Shown here one piece after another: positions 15,813 through 24,895 of a stretch of 64,000 bases of DNA; the stretch's first letter is position 1; each line of letters starts with the position of its first letter. The translations under genes and the position numbers were made by a program. The stretch covers positions 1,798,001 to 1,862,000 of the forward strand of contig NZ_CABDUX010000001.1 in assembly GCF_901411515.1 (NCBI RefSeq), given 5' to 3'. This stretch comes from Raoultibacter phocaeensis. Lineage in GTDB: Bacteria > Actinomycetota > Coriobacteriia > Coriobacteriales > Eggerthellaceae. The notes below the pieces were generated by a model. It did no database searches and was not told the DNA's origin. It saw only the letters and a program-made list of their open reading frames with translations.

Positions 15813-15850
15813 CGACTCGGCGCGATGCGGCGCGGTATCGCGCCGAGTCG
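15813..15850. terminator. Perfect 14-bp hairpin between nrdG and the Fic gene
   Basis: CGACTCGGCGCGAT (15813-15826) and ATCGCGCCGAGTCG (15837-15850) are perfect inverted arms around a 10-base loop. It lies after the nrdG stop on the minus strand. There is no T-tract, so it may act as a factor-dependent terminator or transcript stabiliser. Confidence 0.5.
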
Positions 15851-15885
15851 ATCTCAAGAGTTCGATCGAAACCTTCGCCGCATGC

Positions 15886-16764
15886 CTACACACCGCGTAT
15901 ACGGGCGGTGGGAACGATGGGGCGCACAGCTGCCACCAGGGCTTCCAACTCATCGGGTGCGTATCCGCTGAGCGATCCCTCACCTGCGAGTACGGTGTCC
16001 GAATCGACGAATGCTTGGAGGTACCACGCATCGGCCCCCTTGATCCACCGCGCGAGGTCCGTGAGGCCCATCTCGTCGTGGTACTCGCGCACGATGGTCG
16101 TGCGGAACTCGTAGGGGACCGCGCCCGAAAGCAGGTATGCGACGCTCGCTTCCACAGAAGAGAGATCGAACGCAGGCACACCGATCGTCTCGGCATACCG
16201 CGCGGGGCTGTTCTTGGCGTCCATCGCAACGTAATCCACAAGCCCGTCGTCTACGAGTGCGCGCAGGCGGTCGGGTAAGCTGCCGTTCGTGTCGAGCTTG
16301 ACGGCGAAACCCCGCCGTTTGATTTCGGCGCAGAACGCTTCGATGTCGGGTTGCAGAAGCGGTTCGCCGCCCGTTATGCAGATGCCGTCGAGGAGTCCCT
16401 GGCGCTTGTCGAGAAACGAAAAGAACTCCTCTTCGGAAACGGTGGGGAAGGGCTGTTTGGAAAGGTGCGACTCAGAGGTGCTGCCCGCGCATTCGGCGCC
16501 CGCGTTGCGCTCGTCATCCTCAGGGCACTGCGCGTCCGCGCCGCGCCCCTCATCCGCACCGCGCTGTGCGTTCGCGCCGTACGGCGTTTCCTCATTGTTC
16601 CCGCCTTCGCTCTCGTCGCTACCGGCGGCAGGTGCTGCTCCCTGCACCAATTCGGCGTTGTGGCAGAACGGGCAGCGGAAATTGCATCCGGGCGTGAACA
16701 CCGTTGCGGCGGTCTTTCCTGGATAGTCGAGCAACGTGAGTTTTTGAAGGCCTGCGAGTCTCAT
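15886..16764 (-). CDS. nrdG: Anaerobic ribonucleotide reductase activating protein (radical SAM)
   Basis: A 292-residue radical SAM enzyme. CNFRCPFC supplies the CxxxCxxC ligands of the 4Fe-4S cluster, GGEPLL is the SAM-binding GGE motif, and the N-terminus (GLQKLTLLDYPGKTAATVFT) matches the NrdG2-type activases. It should generate the glycyl radical on NrdD (gene at 22327). Odd feature: roughly residues 40-100 are a low-complexity acidic, Gly/Ala/Asn-rich insertion just after the cluster motif. No Shine-Dalgarno sequence; a TACAAT box (16780-16775, minus strand) lies 10 bases before the ATG, suggesting a nearly leaderless mRNA. Confidence 0.87.
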   Translation of the reverse strand: MRLAGLQKLTLLDYPGKTAATVFTPGCNFRCPFCHNAELVQGAAPAAGSDESEGGNNEETPYGANAQRGADEGRGADAQCPEDDERNAGAECAGSTSESHLSKQPFPTVSEEEFFSFLDKRQGLLDGICITGGEPLLQPDIEAFCAEIKRRGFAVKLDTNGSLPDRLRALVDDGLVDYVAMDAKNSPARYAETIGVPAFDLSSVEASVAYLLSGAVPYEFRTTIVREYHDEMGLTDLARWIKGADAWYLQAFVDSDTVLAGEGSLSGYAPDELEALVAAVRPIVPTARIRGV

Positions 16765-16888
16765 GATGCGTTTGATTGTAGCACTCCGCGACGTTTCGCG
16801 GGCCTTCGGCGGGATAGTCGAGCGAAAGCCCGCGCGCAAGCGTAACGCTCTGTGGCGCCTGCGGGCCTTCAGCGCACGACAGCCTATC

Positions 16889-19800
16889 TCAGCGTTCGCT
16901 CCGAGCCCCTCGTCGGACGTGCAATCCAGCGGCTCCCGCCAGCAATGCCGCTGCGCACCCGAGTCCGAACAGAACCGACGCGATCGGTGTATCGCCCGCT
17001 GCGCTGAGATCGGCCGAGGCTTTTCCCCGCTGCCTGTTGGCATCCGAAGGTTCGAGCTTGTCGACGGGAGGCTCGGCCTCGCCACCATCGGGATCTTCGC
17101 CCGGTTCGCTGCCTACCGAGGCCGGCACGTGGCTGTTAGTGATCACCGACATCCCCTCGGCGGTCTCGTACGTTGCAGCGTAGCCTTCCGGAACCGCGGA
17201 CTCGACGACGCTGTAGGCGACGATCGCGCCCGTGTCGGTCTGCTCGGGAAGGTCTTCCCAGCGATGCGTCCAACCCATAGCGCCGTCGAGTTGTACGGGG
17301 TCGCCGAGCGGGGCACCGTCGGCGAGCAGCTGCACCTCGATGAGGGCGGGCCTCAAGCCGTCGGCGTCTTCGTCGTCTGCCCAAATCTTTTGCACCGTAT
17401 GCGCGACAAGCGCTTTACCGTTTTCGACGACGAGCATCGTGTTCGGCTCGCTTCCGTCGATAACGACCGTGCGCTGCGCGGCGGGAATCTCAGGGCTGTA
17501 GCCGATTGGGGCGACCGTCTCGAAAAGCGTGTACGTGCCCGCCGTGAGCGCGAGGGTGCCGGAAGCATCCGCTGCAAGGTAGGGTGCACCGTGTTCATCG
17601 GCTCCTATCTCGCCGAGGTTCGAAAGATCGTCCGTTTCGGAGAGCACGTAGGTGCCCGGATGCGCGGCATCTTCCAAAAGATAGGCGGCGAGAACTGAAC
17701 CGTTCTGTGCAAAGAGCGCGAATTCGGCTCCCGACAGCAGGGAGTCGGGGTCCTCGGCATCGGCTTTCGTGAGGGACACCGTGCCCGTTTTGTATGTGTT
17801 CACGATGGCGTACGCGCCTCCCTCGTGCCGTACGCTCGGGGGATCGTCGGGTGAGGCTATCGTGAAGCTTCCGTCAGGTGCCATCTCGACGGTACATGCG
17901 GGCGCGTCGGCGAACTGTGCTTGCTGGGTTGCCGTGGGGGTTTCGGCAAGCGAATACGAACCGGGGTCGACGGCGGGAAACACGACGCGTCCGTACTCAT
18001 CGCTTACGGCGGTTTGCGGAGCGAGCGAATCGTCGGTGCTGGTCAGGGTGAACGACATGCCCGCTACGCTTCCGCCGCGATCGGTCGTTTTCGTGAACGA
18101 GACGCCGGCACTCGGCGTATCGGCGGCATACAGCGTGGCACCCCTGAGCACGCCGCCTTGGGTGCTTACGGCAACCGGCGGCGGGGTTATGCCCGAGCCC
18201 GCAACCGAGGTGCTGCCATCTGCGGCGACGATGAGCGTGCCTGCAGGCAATCCGGCTGAAAACGCTTGGTCGGCGAACAGTCCGGAATCCCTCACAAACA
18301 CGACCGAGCAGGGTGCGAAGTCGTTGGCATACCCTGAGGGAGGTACGGTTTCTGCGAGCGTGTAGAGCGTATCGTAGGCGAGAAACCAAAACGACGCCGA
18401 CCCGTTCGATTCTTTCGTCACAGCTGTTTTGCCCCGCAGCGTGGCGGCATCGGACCAGGTGCCGGAAACATTGTCCCACTGCTTTGCGGTCCCAAGCGCA
18501 AACGTGGCGTTGCCGATCGCGTGCTCGGGCATGCCCGCTGCATCATCGACCGAGTTCGTGCTGGACTTGGTTACGCTGAGCCACGGGGTTTTCAATGCCG
18601 AAGCGTAGCTGGAAGCATCGAAGTTAGCCGCATTCGTCGGCTGGAACGTCGAGTTGGTCTGCCGGGTGCCGTTTCGGTAGAGTTCGGCGGTATTGGTGAG
18701 CCCCTGTGCGGCAACCGTATCGATGACGAGCGTTTTGAACGTGATGATCAGAGGCTGCTCTTTAAGCGTCGGGGGGACGGTGAATGAAAAACCGTCGCAT
18801 GCCGTATCGAGCGCGAGCGTAGCGATCTCATCTTCTGTGAGCGGTGCGCCAGCTGCGGCAACGCCTCCGCTGTCGATGACGGCTCTCGAGAAGACGAGGG
18901 AATCGAGGTCGAGTTCATAGCACGCAGGCAGGGCGTCTTTGAGTTCTGCGCCTTCCATGTCGCAAGCGTGCTTGTTGAACACGATGGTCCAGTCCGCGTA
19001 GGCGACCGGTCCAAGCGTCGCCTCGTACGGGTTTCCCGATTCGCTTGCGGGATGAAACGTCCCCGATTTGGAGATCGGTTGCGCGTGGACCTTCTGCTCG
19101 GCCCGAGCATTCGCATCGACGGCGGCGTGGGGGATGCCCGCTGCTCCCGTCGCCGATCCGATGACGGTGCCTTTGAGGTTCGCCGCGTTGGCGAGCGTGT
19201 AGGTTTTGCTCGTGTCGGTGAAGGTGGCGGTTCGGTAGTCTTGGTCGACCGTCGTGGTGAAGGTGAACACGAACGCGTCGTCGAACGCGCCCTGGGCATC
19301 TGTTGCCGTGCCAGCTCCTTTCGGCATGAAGGAGAAGATGGCGCTATCGTTTGAATAGCCTGCCGTGCCGGTCGTCTCGGAGGTCGTCATCTCGATGAGG
19401 AACGCGTCTTTCGTGGGGTTCGTAACGGTCGCACCGGTGATCGGTCCCGTTGCGGGATGCGGGGTAATATCGAGGAGGGCCTCGGATCCGTCTGCGGCGA
19501 TGCGCGTGACAGAGAGCAGCTCGTTGAACGTCGTTCCCTCGGGAAGCGAGTCGGTAAGCGTTACAGGATCTGTCACGGCTCCGCCCGTTTCGACGGGGGA
19601 AAGCGCCACGTGGTGGGGATTCACCGTTATCTGCCAGGTAAGTTGGTGGTTTTCGTAATCGTATTCAGTCCCGACGGTGGTGCCGTCAAGCTTCAGGGCG
19701 CGCTTTTCAAGCAAGACGTTCGGAACCGTTTTCGTTGCAGCGTCGGAGACCGAGCGCTGTATTCCCTCTACCGTCAGATCGGCGGCAACCTCGTTGTGCA

Positions 19801-21910
19801 CCGCACCGTTTTTCGGCGCGCTCAATACCGCGGGATCGATCACGGTTGCGGCAAGCTGGAATTCGTACAGATGCGTACCGACTGCATCGATCGAGACTAA
19901 AAGCGAGGTCGTACCCGCCACGGGATCGTTTGCAAGCGTATACCGGGGTGATGCGGCAGGGTTTGCTGCTGCATCGGCCACGGCAGCCCACGAGCCGCCG
20001 TCTACCCGGTAGTGCAGCTCTTTGAACGCCTGCTTGTCGGTATCGAACGTGTCGGTGACGGTTTGCGTACCCGCCCCCAGATCCTCGCCGGCGAGGTTGA
20101 GCTTGATATCCCACACCATCTCGTGCTTGTGCTCATTGTAAGCTCCCGCTGATTTGCGGAGTAGCGAGAATTCGTCGCTGATGTCCTTCTCCACCGAAAA
20201 CGTCGGTGTGGCACCGGTGCCTTCGGGGCCTGTTTGGTATCGCGCCTTATCCCACGCCATGGTCGCATCGTTTTTGAGAGCGACCTGTGCGGTTCCGCCG
20301 GCTGCGGGGTCCGCTTTGACGGTGGTGGCGTAGGTGAGCGTCACCGTCTTGTTGCGCTGCGTCGGATCGGCAAGCGGGACGATCAGCACCGCCTCATCAT
20401 CGGTGCCGTCGCTGTCGGTGTCGTACGAATACGTGACGGCCTGCGTTCCTCCGCTGGTCAGGCTGCTTAATGCCGAAGGCGATATATCGTCGAACCGGAC
20501 CGGCTGTGCTGGCGTGACGACTGCGGCGCTACCCGGTACGGAATCGACGGCATACGCTACGGCACCGCCTGTGCGCGTGTAATCGTGCGTTGTCTCGATG
20601 CCCTGGATGCGGTCGACGAGCCAGACCGATCCGCCGTTCAGGTACGCCGAAGCCTTCAGCGTCCATTCGTACTGATCGCCGTTGACGCCCGTGCGCGTAC
20701 CGCTCTTCGCAAGCGCGCGGCCCTCATCGCCGGTGCCGCCGAACCGCGCATTGGCTGGAAGGGACGTGGTGAGCGGCGCATCCTCGCCCGGTTTGCATAC
20801 GGAGGCGGTGTTCTCGAACGTCGTTGCTCCGCTTGCGTCTCCCGCGAGGAATTCGGCGTAAAGGCTGCCGCTCACGTACGCGTCGATGACGACGGTAGCT
20901 TCGGATACCGCGGCTTGCGGGTCGGTCGCATTCTCCGGCACGAGATACGAGAACGTGCGTGTAGCGGGATCGTAGCGGTAGCATCCTGCGTCCGAACCCT
21001 CGATAAGCGCGTTTCCTGCCTTATCCCGTGCACCTGCAAATTCGAGCCCTGCGGGAAGGGTGTCGGTGATCGTTTTGCCCGCCAGGTTTGCCTTGGCCGA
21101 GGAAGGTTCGGTTCGAGCCGTTATCGCATACGACAGGTTCGGGTCGTTTGCCTCCCGCGCTTTGACGCTCTTCTCGATGGTGTACGTTCCGTCTTCCGGT
21201 TCGTCTCCGATAAAGGACACCGATGCGCCGACCGATCCGTTTTCGGGCGTGAGGGCGACCTCGGGCGTGCCGGTGTGCCCCGCTTCGAGGTCGAGTTGGA
21301 AGTATTCGCCCGCCGTTACGCCCTGATGGCTGTACATGTGCTTGAAGAAGGTCCCCTCAACGCGCAGGCTCGTGCCTTCCGGGACGGGCTCGTAAGTGTA
21401 GCTGCCGATTGTTTCCAGCGATCCGCCGACGGTGACGACGATGTCGTTTTCGGTTGCACCTGAAGGAAGCACAACGGTATCCGAGAGGGCGTATTCGAAA
21501 GCAAAGGATATGGCAACGAGGCCACTGTCGCCGTCGAGTGCGGTATCGATGTCGCCCGGATCGACGTCAGGATGAGCGTCGAGCCAGGTCATCAGGTTTT
21601 CTTGGAGCGCGTCATCATCGAGCGCGAGCTCGAAACCGAGTTCGAGCTTGTGCTGCCCGCCCGCCTCCACAATACGGCCGTGAGCCGTGAGCGAGGCGAA
21701 TACTGCAGGGCGTCCTGCGGCGCTGCCGTCGGGGGTGAGCGTGGCGATGGGGTCTGCGCGTGCGATCAGGTCGATCGACGAGGCAGGTGCGCGTGATGCT
21801 CGATCCGATTGTTCGGCGCGGGCGGTAAGGGGAACCGAACCCGCGATCAGAAGCAAGGCGAACATAAGAGCGCACGCGCGGTGCAGACGGATGGTGGCAG
21901 TCGGTCTCAT
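16889..21910 (-). CDS. Large surface protein with SpaA/Cna-B-type domains
   Basis: A 1673-residue exported protein. Residues 1-32 are a signal peptide (MFALLLIAGSVPLTARA cleavage region). The long middle part consists of beta-sandwich modules with repeated VTDT/TDSLP phrases (TDTLPAGLEF near 280, VTDTFDTD near 620, TDSLPEGTTF near 790), typical of isopeptide-forming fimbrial or adhesin proteins. SpaA-like prealbumin folds follow at about 1265-1350 and 1370-1475, and a Cna-B domain at about 1500-1590 (KIWADDEDADGLRP). The C-terminus has a disordered acidic linker, a hydrophobic helix and a basic tail, but LSAAGD replaces a canonical LPxTG. No sortase is in the window. AAGGA precedes the start. 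Confidence 0.85.
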   Translation of the reverse strand: MRPTATIRLHRACALMFALLLIAGSVPLTARAEQSDRASRAPASSIDLIARADPIATLTPDGSAAGRPAVFASLTAHGRIVEAGGQHKLELGFELALDDDALQENLMTWLDAHPDVDPGDIDTALDGDSGLVAISFAFEYALSDTVVLPSGATENDIVVTVGGSLETIGSYTYEPVPEGTSLRVEGTFFKHMYSHQGVTAGEYFQLDLEAGHTGTPEVALTPENGSVGASVSFIGDEPEDGTYTIEKSVKAREANDPNLSYAITARTEPSSAKANLAGKTITDTLPAGLEFAGARDKAGNALIEGSDAGCYRYDPATRTFSYLVPENATDPQAAVSEATVVIDAYVSGSLYAEFLAGDASGATTFENTASVCKPGEDAPLTTSLPANARFGGTGDEGRALAKSGTRTGVNGDQYEWTLKASAYLNGGSVWLVDRIQGIETTHDYTRTGGAVAYAVDSVPGSAAVVTPAQPVRFDDISPSALSSLTSGGTQAVTYSYDTDSDGTDDEAVLIVPLADPTQRNKTVTLTYATTVKADPAAGGTAQVALKNDATMAWDKARYQTGPEGTGATPTFSVEKDISDEFSLLRKSAGAYNEHKHEMVWDIKLNLAGEDLGAGTQTVTDTFDTDKQAFKELHYRVDGGSWAAVADAAANPAASPRYTLANDPVAGTTSLLVSIDAVGTHLYEFQLAATVIDPAVLSAPKNGAVHNEVAADLTVEGIQRSVSDAATKTVPNVLLEKRALKLDGTTVGTEYDYENHQLTWQITVNPHHVALSPVETGGAVTDPVTLTDSLPEGTTFNELLSVTRIAADGSEALLDITPHPATGPITGATVTNPTKDAFLIEMTTSETTGTAGYSNDSAIFSFMPKGAGTATDAQGAFDDAFVFTFTTTVDQDYRTATFTDTSKTYTLANAANLKGTVIGSATGAAGIPHAAVDANARAEQKVHAQPISKSGTFHPASESGNPYEATLGPVAYADWTIVFNKHACDMEGAELKDALPACYELDLDSLVFSRAVIDSGGVAAAGAPLTEDEIATLALDTACDGFSFTVPPTLKEQPLIITFKTLVIDTVAAQGLTNTAELYRNGTRQTNSTFQPTNAANFDASSYASALKTPWLSVTKSSTNSVDDAAGMPEHAIGNATFALGTAKQWDNVSGTWSDAATLRGKTAVTKESNGSASFWFLAYDTLYTLAETVPPSGYANDFAPCSVVFVRDSGLFADQAFSAGLPAGTLIVAADGSTSVAGSGITPPPVAVSTQGGVLRGATLYAADTPSAGVSFTKTTDRGGSVAGMSFTLTSTDDSLAPQTAVSDEYGRVVFPAVDPGSYSLAETPTATQQAQFADAPACTVEMAPDGSFTIASPDDPPSVRHEGGAYAIVNTYKTGTVSLTKADAEDPDSLLSGAEFALFAQNGSVLAAYLLEDAAHPGTYVLSETDDLSNLGEIGADEHGAPYLAADASGTLALTAGTYTLFETVAPIGYSPEIPAAQRTVVIDGSEPNTMLVVENGKALVAHTVQKIWADDEDADGLRPALIEVQLLADGAPLGDPVQLDGAMGWTHRWEDLPEQTDTGAIVAYSVVESAVPEGYAATYETAEGMSVITNSHVPASVGSEPGEDPDGGEAEPPVDKLEPSDANRQRGKASADLSAAGDTPIASVLFGLGCAAALLAGAAGLHVRRGARSER

Positions 21911-22192
21911 ATGATCTGGTCCTTAGGGCGTATGATGGTACAGGTGGACATCATCGTGCTTAGCTCAGTACGTGGTGGACCTTGTGCCGGTACGTGCGTG
22001 CGCATGCATCTGAGGGATTCGCCGATAGGCAGAACCCATAGATAAGTATAAGATCGTCGGTCATACTTGCCCCTATATTCGTCGCTCCTTCAAGGAGTGG
22101 TTGTACGAGGGACGAAGAGGGCTCGGCACGTTGCCCGTTTGTTGAGAAGGCGTATAGATACGATGACCGTTCTGCGGAGAAAATATCCTACA
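21911..22192. other. Intergenic region between surface protein and nrdD
   Basis: No gene recognised. It carries the upstream region of the surface-protein gene on the minus strand and, at its right end, leads into the NrdR-like boxes of nrdD. Confidence 0.35.
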
Positions 22193-22239
22193 CTACAACA
22201 TATAGTTGCCGCTTACTGAAAAGATTCAAGATATGGTGA
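22193..22239 (+). promoter_or_regulatory. Tandem NrdR-like boxes
   Basis: Two sites resembling the NrdR consensus (core CAATATATAGTG): CAACATATAGTT at 22196-22207 and CAAGATATGGTG at 22227-22238, each with 10 of 12 core matches. Their 31-base offset equals the three-turn spacing of authentic NrdR box pairs. They end just upstream of the -35 of nrdD, supporting NrdR control. Confidence 0.65.
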
Positions 22240-22247
22240 TGTATCCG

Positions 22248-22276
22248 TTGACTTGGCACACGGGCGGGTCTAGGAT
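22248..22276 (+). promoter_or_regulatory. Promoter of nrdD
   Basis: TTGACT (22248-22253), 17 bases, TAGGAT (22271-22276). It immediately follows the NrdR-like boxes and lies 50 bases upstream of the start codon. Confidence 0.65.
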
Positions 22277-22326
22277 AGCGGTACCGCAGACAAGAATACG
22301 TAGCAGAGCATCAAAGGAGCATGTAT

Positions 22327-24792
22327 ATGTACCAGGTGAGGAAGCGCGACGGCAAGATCTCCGATTTCGACATCGTCAAGATTTCGGGAGCGATCGCCAA
22401 AGCATTCGACGCGATGGACAAACAGTACCACCCCTCGACGATCGACCTTCTCGCGCTCAACGTGACGGCCCATTTCGAGCCGAAAATCGTTGATGGCATC
22501 GTCGATGTCGAGACTATCCAGGACAGCGTCGAAGAAGTGCTTTCCACCGCCGGATACGCCGATGTTGCGAAAGCCTACATCCTATACCGCAAGCAGCGCG
22601 AAAAGGTGCGCAACGCTAACGCGACCCTGCTCGATTACAAGGCCATCGTCGACAGTTACGTCAACGTCGAGGATTGGCGCGTGAAGGAAAACTCCACGGT
22701 CACCTACTCCGTCGGCGGCCTCATTCTTTCCAATTCTGGCGCCATCACAGCAAACTACTGGCTTTCCGAAATCTACGACAACGAGGTGGCCGAGGCGCAC
22801 CGCAGCGCCGAAATCCACCTGCACGATCTCTCGATGCTTACGGGGTACTGCGCCGGCTGGTCTTTGAAGCAGCTCATCCAGGAGGGCCTCGGCGGCGTTC
22901 CCGGCAAGATCACCTCGAAGCCCGCAAGCCATCTTTCGAGCCTGTGCAACCAGATGGTCAACTTCCTCGGCATCATGCAGAACGAATGGGCCGGTGCGCA
23001 GGCGTTCTCGAGCTTCGACACCTACCTTGCGCCGTTCGTGAAAGCCGACGGCCTCACGTATGATGAAACCAAGCAGTGCATCGAATCGTTCGTGTTCGGC
23101 GTGAACACCCCGAGCCGCTGGGGCACGCAAGCGCCGTTCTCCAACATCACGCTCGACTGGACCGTGCCCGCCGACATGAAGGACGTGCCCGCCATTGTGG
23201 GCGGCAAGGACATGGAGTTCACTTACGGCGACTGCAAAGCCGAGATGGATATGGTCAACAAGGCGTTCATCGAGATCATGATCGAGGGCGATGCGAACGG
23301 CCGCGGGTTCCAGTATCCCATTCCCACCTATTCGATTACCAACGATTTCGACTGGTCGGAAACCGAGAACAACCAGCTTCTGTTCGAGATGACGTCCAAA
23401 TACGGCACGCCGTACTTCTCGAACTACATCAACTCCGACATGGAGCCCTCGGACGTGCGCTCGATGTGCTGCCGTCTGCGCCTTGATCTTCGCGAGCTGC
23501 GCAAGAAGTCGGGCGGGTTCTTCGGCAGCGGCGAATCCACCGGTTCGGTGGGCGTCGTGACCATTAACATGCCGCGCATCGCCTACCTTTCCGCCGACGA
23601 GGCCGAGTTCTACCAGCGCCTCGATCACCTCATGGATGTTTCCGCACGTTCGCTCAAAACGAAGCGCACCGTTATCACGAAGCTGCTCGACGCGGGGCTC
23701 TACCCCTATACGAAGCGCTATCTCGGCACGTTCGAGAACCATTTCTCCACCATCGGGCTCGTGGGCATGAACGAGGCCTGCCAGAATGCGAAGTGGTTGC
23801 GCGCCGATATGACGAGTCAAACCGCCCAGGAGTTCTCGAAAGACGTGCTCAACCACATGCGCGAGCGCCTGAGCGATTACCAGGAGGAGTACGGCGATCT
23901 GTACAACCTCGAAGCTTCGCCGGCCGAGAGCACCACGTACCGCTTCGCGAAGCACGACAAGGAGCAATTCTCCGATATCATCACCGCAAACGAGAACGGC
24001 AAGCCCTACTACACGAACTCCTCGCACCTGCCGGTGGGCTATACCGAGGACATCTTCAGCGCGCTCGACGTGCAAGACGAGCTCCAGACGCTCTATACGT
24101 CGGGTACCGTGTTCCATGCCTTCCTCGGCGAGAAGCTTCCCGATTGGCGATCCGCCGCAGCGCTCGTGCGCAAGATCGCCGAGAACTACAAGCTGCCGTA
24201 CTACACCATGTCGCCCACCTATTCAGTGTGCAAGAACCACGGCTACATCGCGGGCGAAGTGTACGAGTGCCCCTGCTGTCACGAGGAAACCGAGGTGTAC
24301 AGCCGCATCACCGGATACTACCGTCCTGTCAAGAACTGGAACGACGGCAAATCGCAGGAGTTCCAGGATCGCGTCGTGTACAACATCGGTACATCCAAGC
24401 TCGTGAAGGGCGATGCCCAGGTTGCGGCTGCGGCCCAGGCGGGTGCGCCGGCCGCCGTGCCCGAGCGGGGCGGGGAAGCGGTTGCGGTTTCCGCAGACGA
24501 GCCATCCGAGGTTGCTGGTGCGCCTGCCGCCGAAGCGAGCTCTCTTCCCGCAGGCGTGTACATGGTTGCCACCAAGACGTGCGCGAACTGCAAGCACGCC
24601 GAGCAGCTCATGCAGCAGGCGGGCGTGCCGTTCGAGAAGATCTTCGCCGAGGAGAACCCCGAGCTCGCGCGCCGCTACAACATCATGCAGGCTCCGACGC
24701 TCATCGAGGTCGGGGGAGATGGAAAGGCCAACGTCGTCCGCGGTGCCGCAGCGGTATTCCAGGAGATTCCGAATCTGCAGGTGTTCGCGTAG
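22327..24792 (+). CDS. nrdD: Anaerobic ribonucleoside-triphosphate reductase fused to a redoxin
   Basis: An 821-residue class III ribonucleotide reductase that makes dNTPs without oxygen. Residues 1-95 are an ATP-cone (YQVRKRDGKISDFDIVKISG) for allosteric control. The body ends with zinc-site cysteines (CPCC) and the glycyl-radical motif RITGYYRPVKNWNDGK with the radical glycine near residue 663. After an Ala-rich linker (about 695-740) comes a glutaredoxin/thioredoxin-like domain with CANC near residue 750. This fits the NrdD subclass that uses a redoxin rather than formate as electron donor. AAAGGAG fits ATG 22327 better than ATG 22321. Activated by the radical SAM protein at 15886. Confidence 0.93.
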   Translation: MYQVRKRDGKISDFDIVKISGAIAKAFDAMDKQYHPSTIDLLALNVTAHFEPKIVDGIVDVETIQDSVEEVLSTAGYADVAKAYILYRKQREKVRNANATLLDYKAIVDSYVNVEDWRVKENSTVTYSVGGLILSNSGAITANYWLSEIYDNEVAEAHRSAEIHLHDLSMLTGYCAGWSLKQLIQEGLGGVPGKITSKPASHLSSLCNQMVNFLGIMQNEWAGAQAFSSFDTYLAPFVKADGLTYDETKQCIESFVFGVNTPSRWGTQAPFSNITLDWTVPADMKDVPAIVGGKDMEFTYGDCKAEMDMVNKAFIEIMIEGDANGRGFQYPIPTYSITNDFDWSETENNQLLFEMTSKYGTPYFSNYINSDMEPSDVRSMCCRLRLDLRELRKKSGGFFGSGESTGSVGVVTINMPRIAYLSADEAEFYQRLDHLMDVSARSLKTKRTVITKLLDAGLYPYTKRYLGTFENHFSTIGLVGMNEACQNAKWLRADMTSQTAQEFSKDVLNHMRERLSDYQEEYGDLYNLEASPAESTTYRFAKHDKEQFSDIITANENGKPYYTNSSHLPVGYTEDIFSALDVQDELQTLYTSGTVFHAFLGEKLPDWRSAAALVRKIAENYKLPYYTMSPTYSVCKNHGYIAGEVYECPCCHEETEVYSRITGYYRPVKNWNDGKSQEFQDRVVYNIGTSKLVKGDAQVAAAAQAGAPAAVPERGGEAVAVSADEPSEVAGAPAAEASSLPAGVYMVATKTCANCKHAEQLMQQAGVPFEKIFAEENPELARRYNIMQAPTLIEVGGDGKANVVRGAAAVFQEIPNLQVFA

Positions 24793-24825
24793 GGGCCCGG
24801 CACGCATCTGAGATTGCTGCAGCGC

Positions 24826-24863
24826 AAGCGGGGATTCGGAATCGAAGCGCCGGATCCCCGCTT
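24826..24863. terminator. Hairpin between nrdD and flavoprotein 1
   Basis: AAGCGGGGAT (24826-24835) pairs with ATCCCCGCTT (24854-24863) in the convergent gap. There is no clear T-tract, so termination efficiency is uncertain. Confidence 0.5.
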
Positions 24864-24884
24864 CGTATTGCGGGAAGGTGTTGC
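24864..24884 (+). repeat. 21-bp direct repeat, left copy
   Basis: Identical, in the same orientation, to 28349-28369. The two copies bracket flavoprotein 1 and its LuxR regulator. This copy is 11 bases from the flavoprotein stop codon. Confidence 0.75.
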
Positions 24885-24895
24885 TGCGATTTCGC

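Noticed and set aside
15669-16241. N-terminal extension of the Fic protein on the minus strand
   Set aside because: It is the antisense-frame shadow of nrdG; family homology and a ribosome binding site both begin at 15668.
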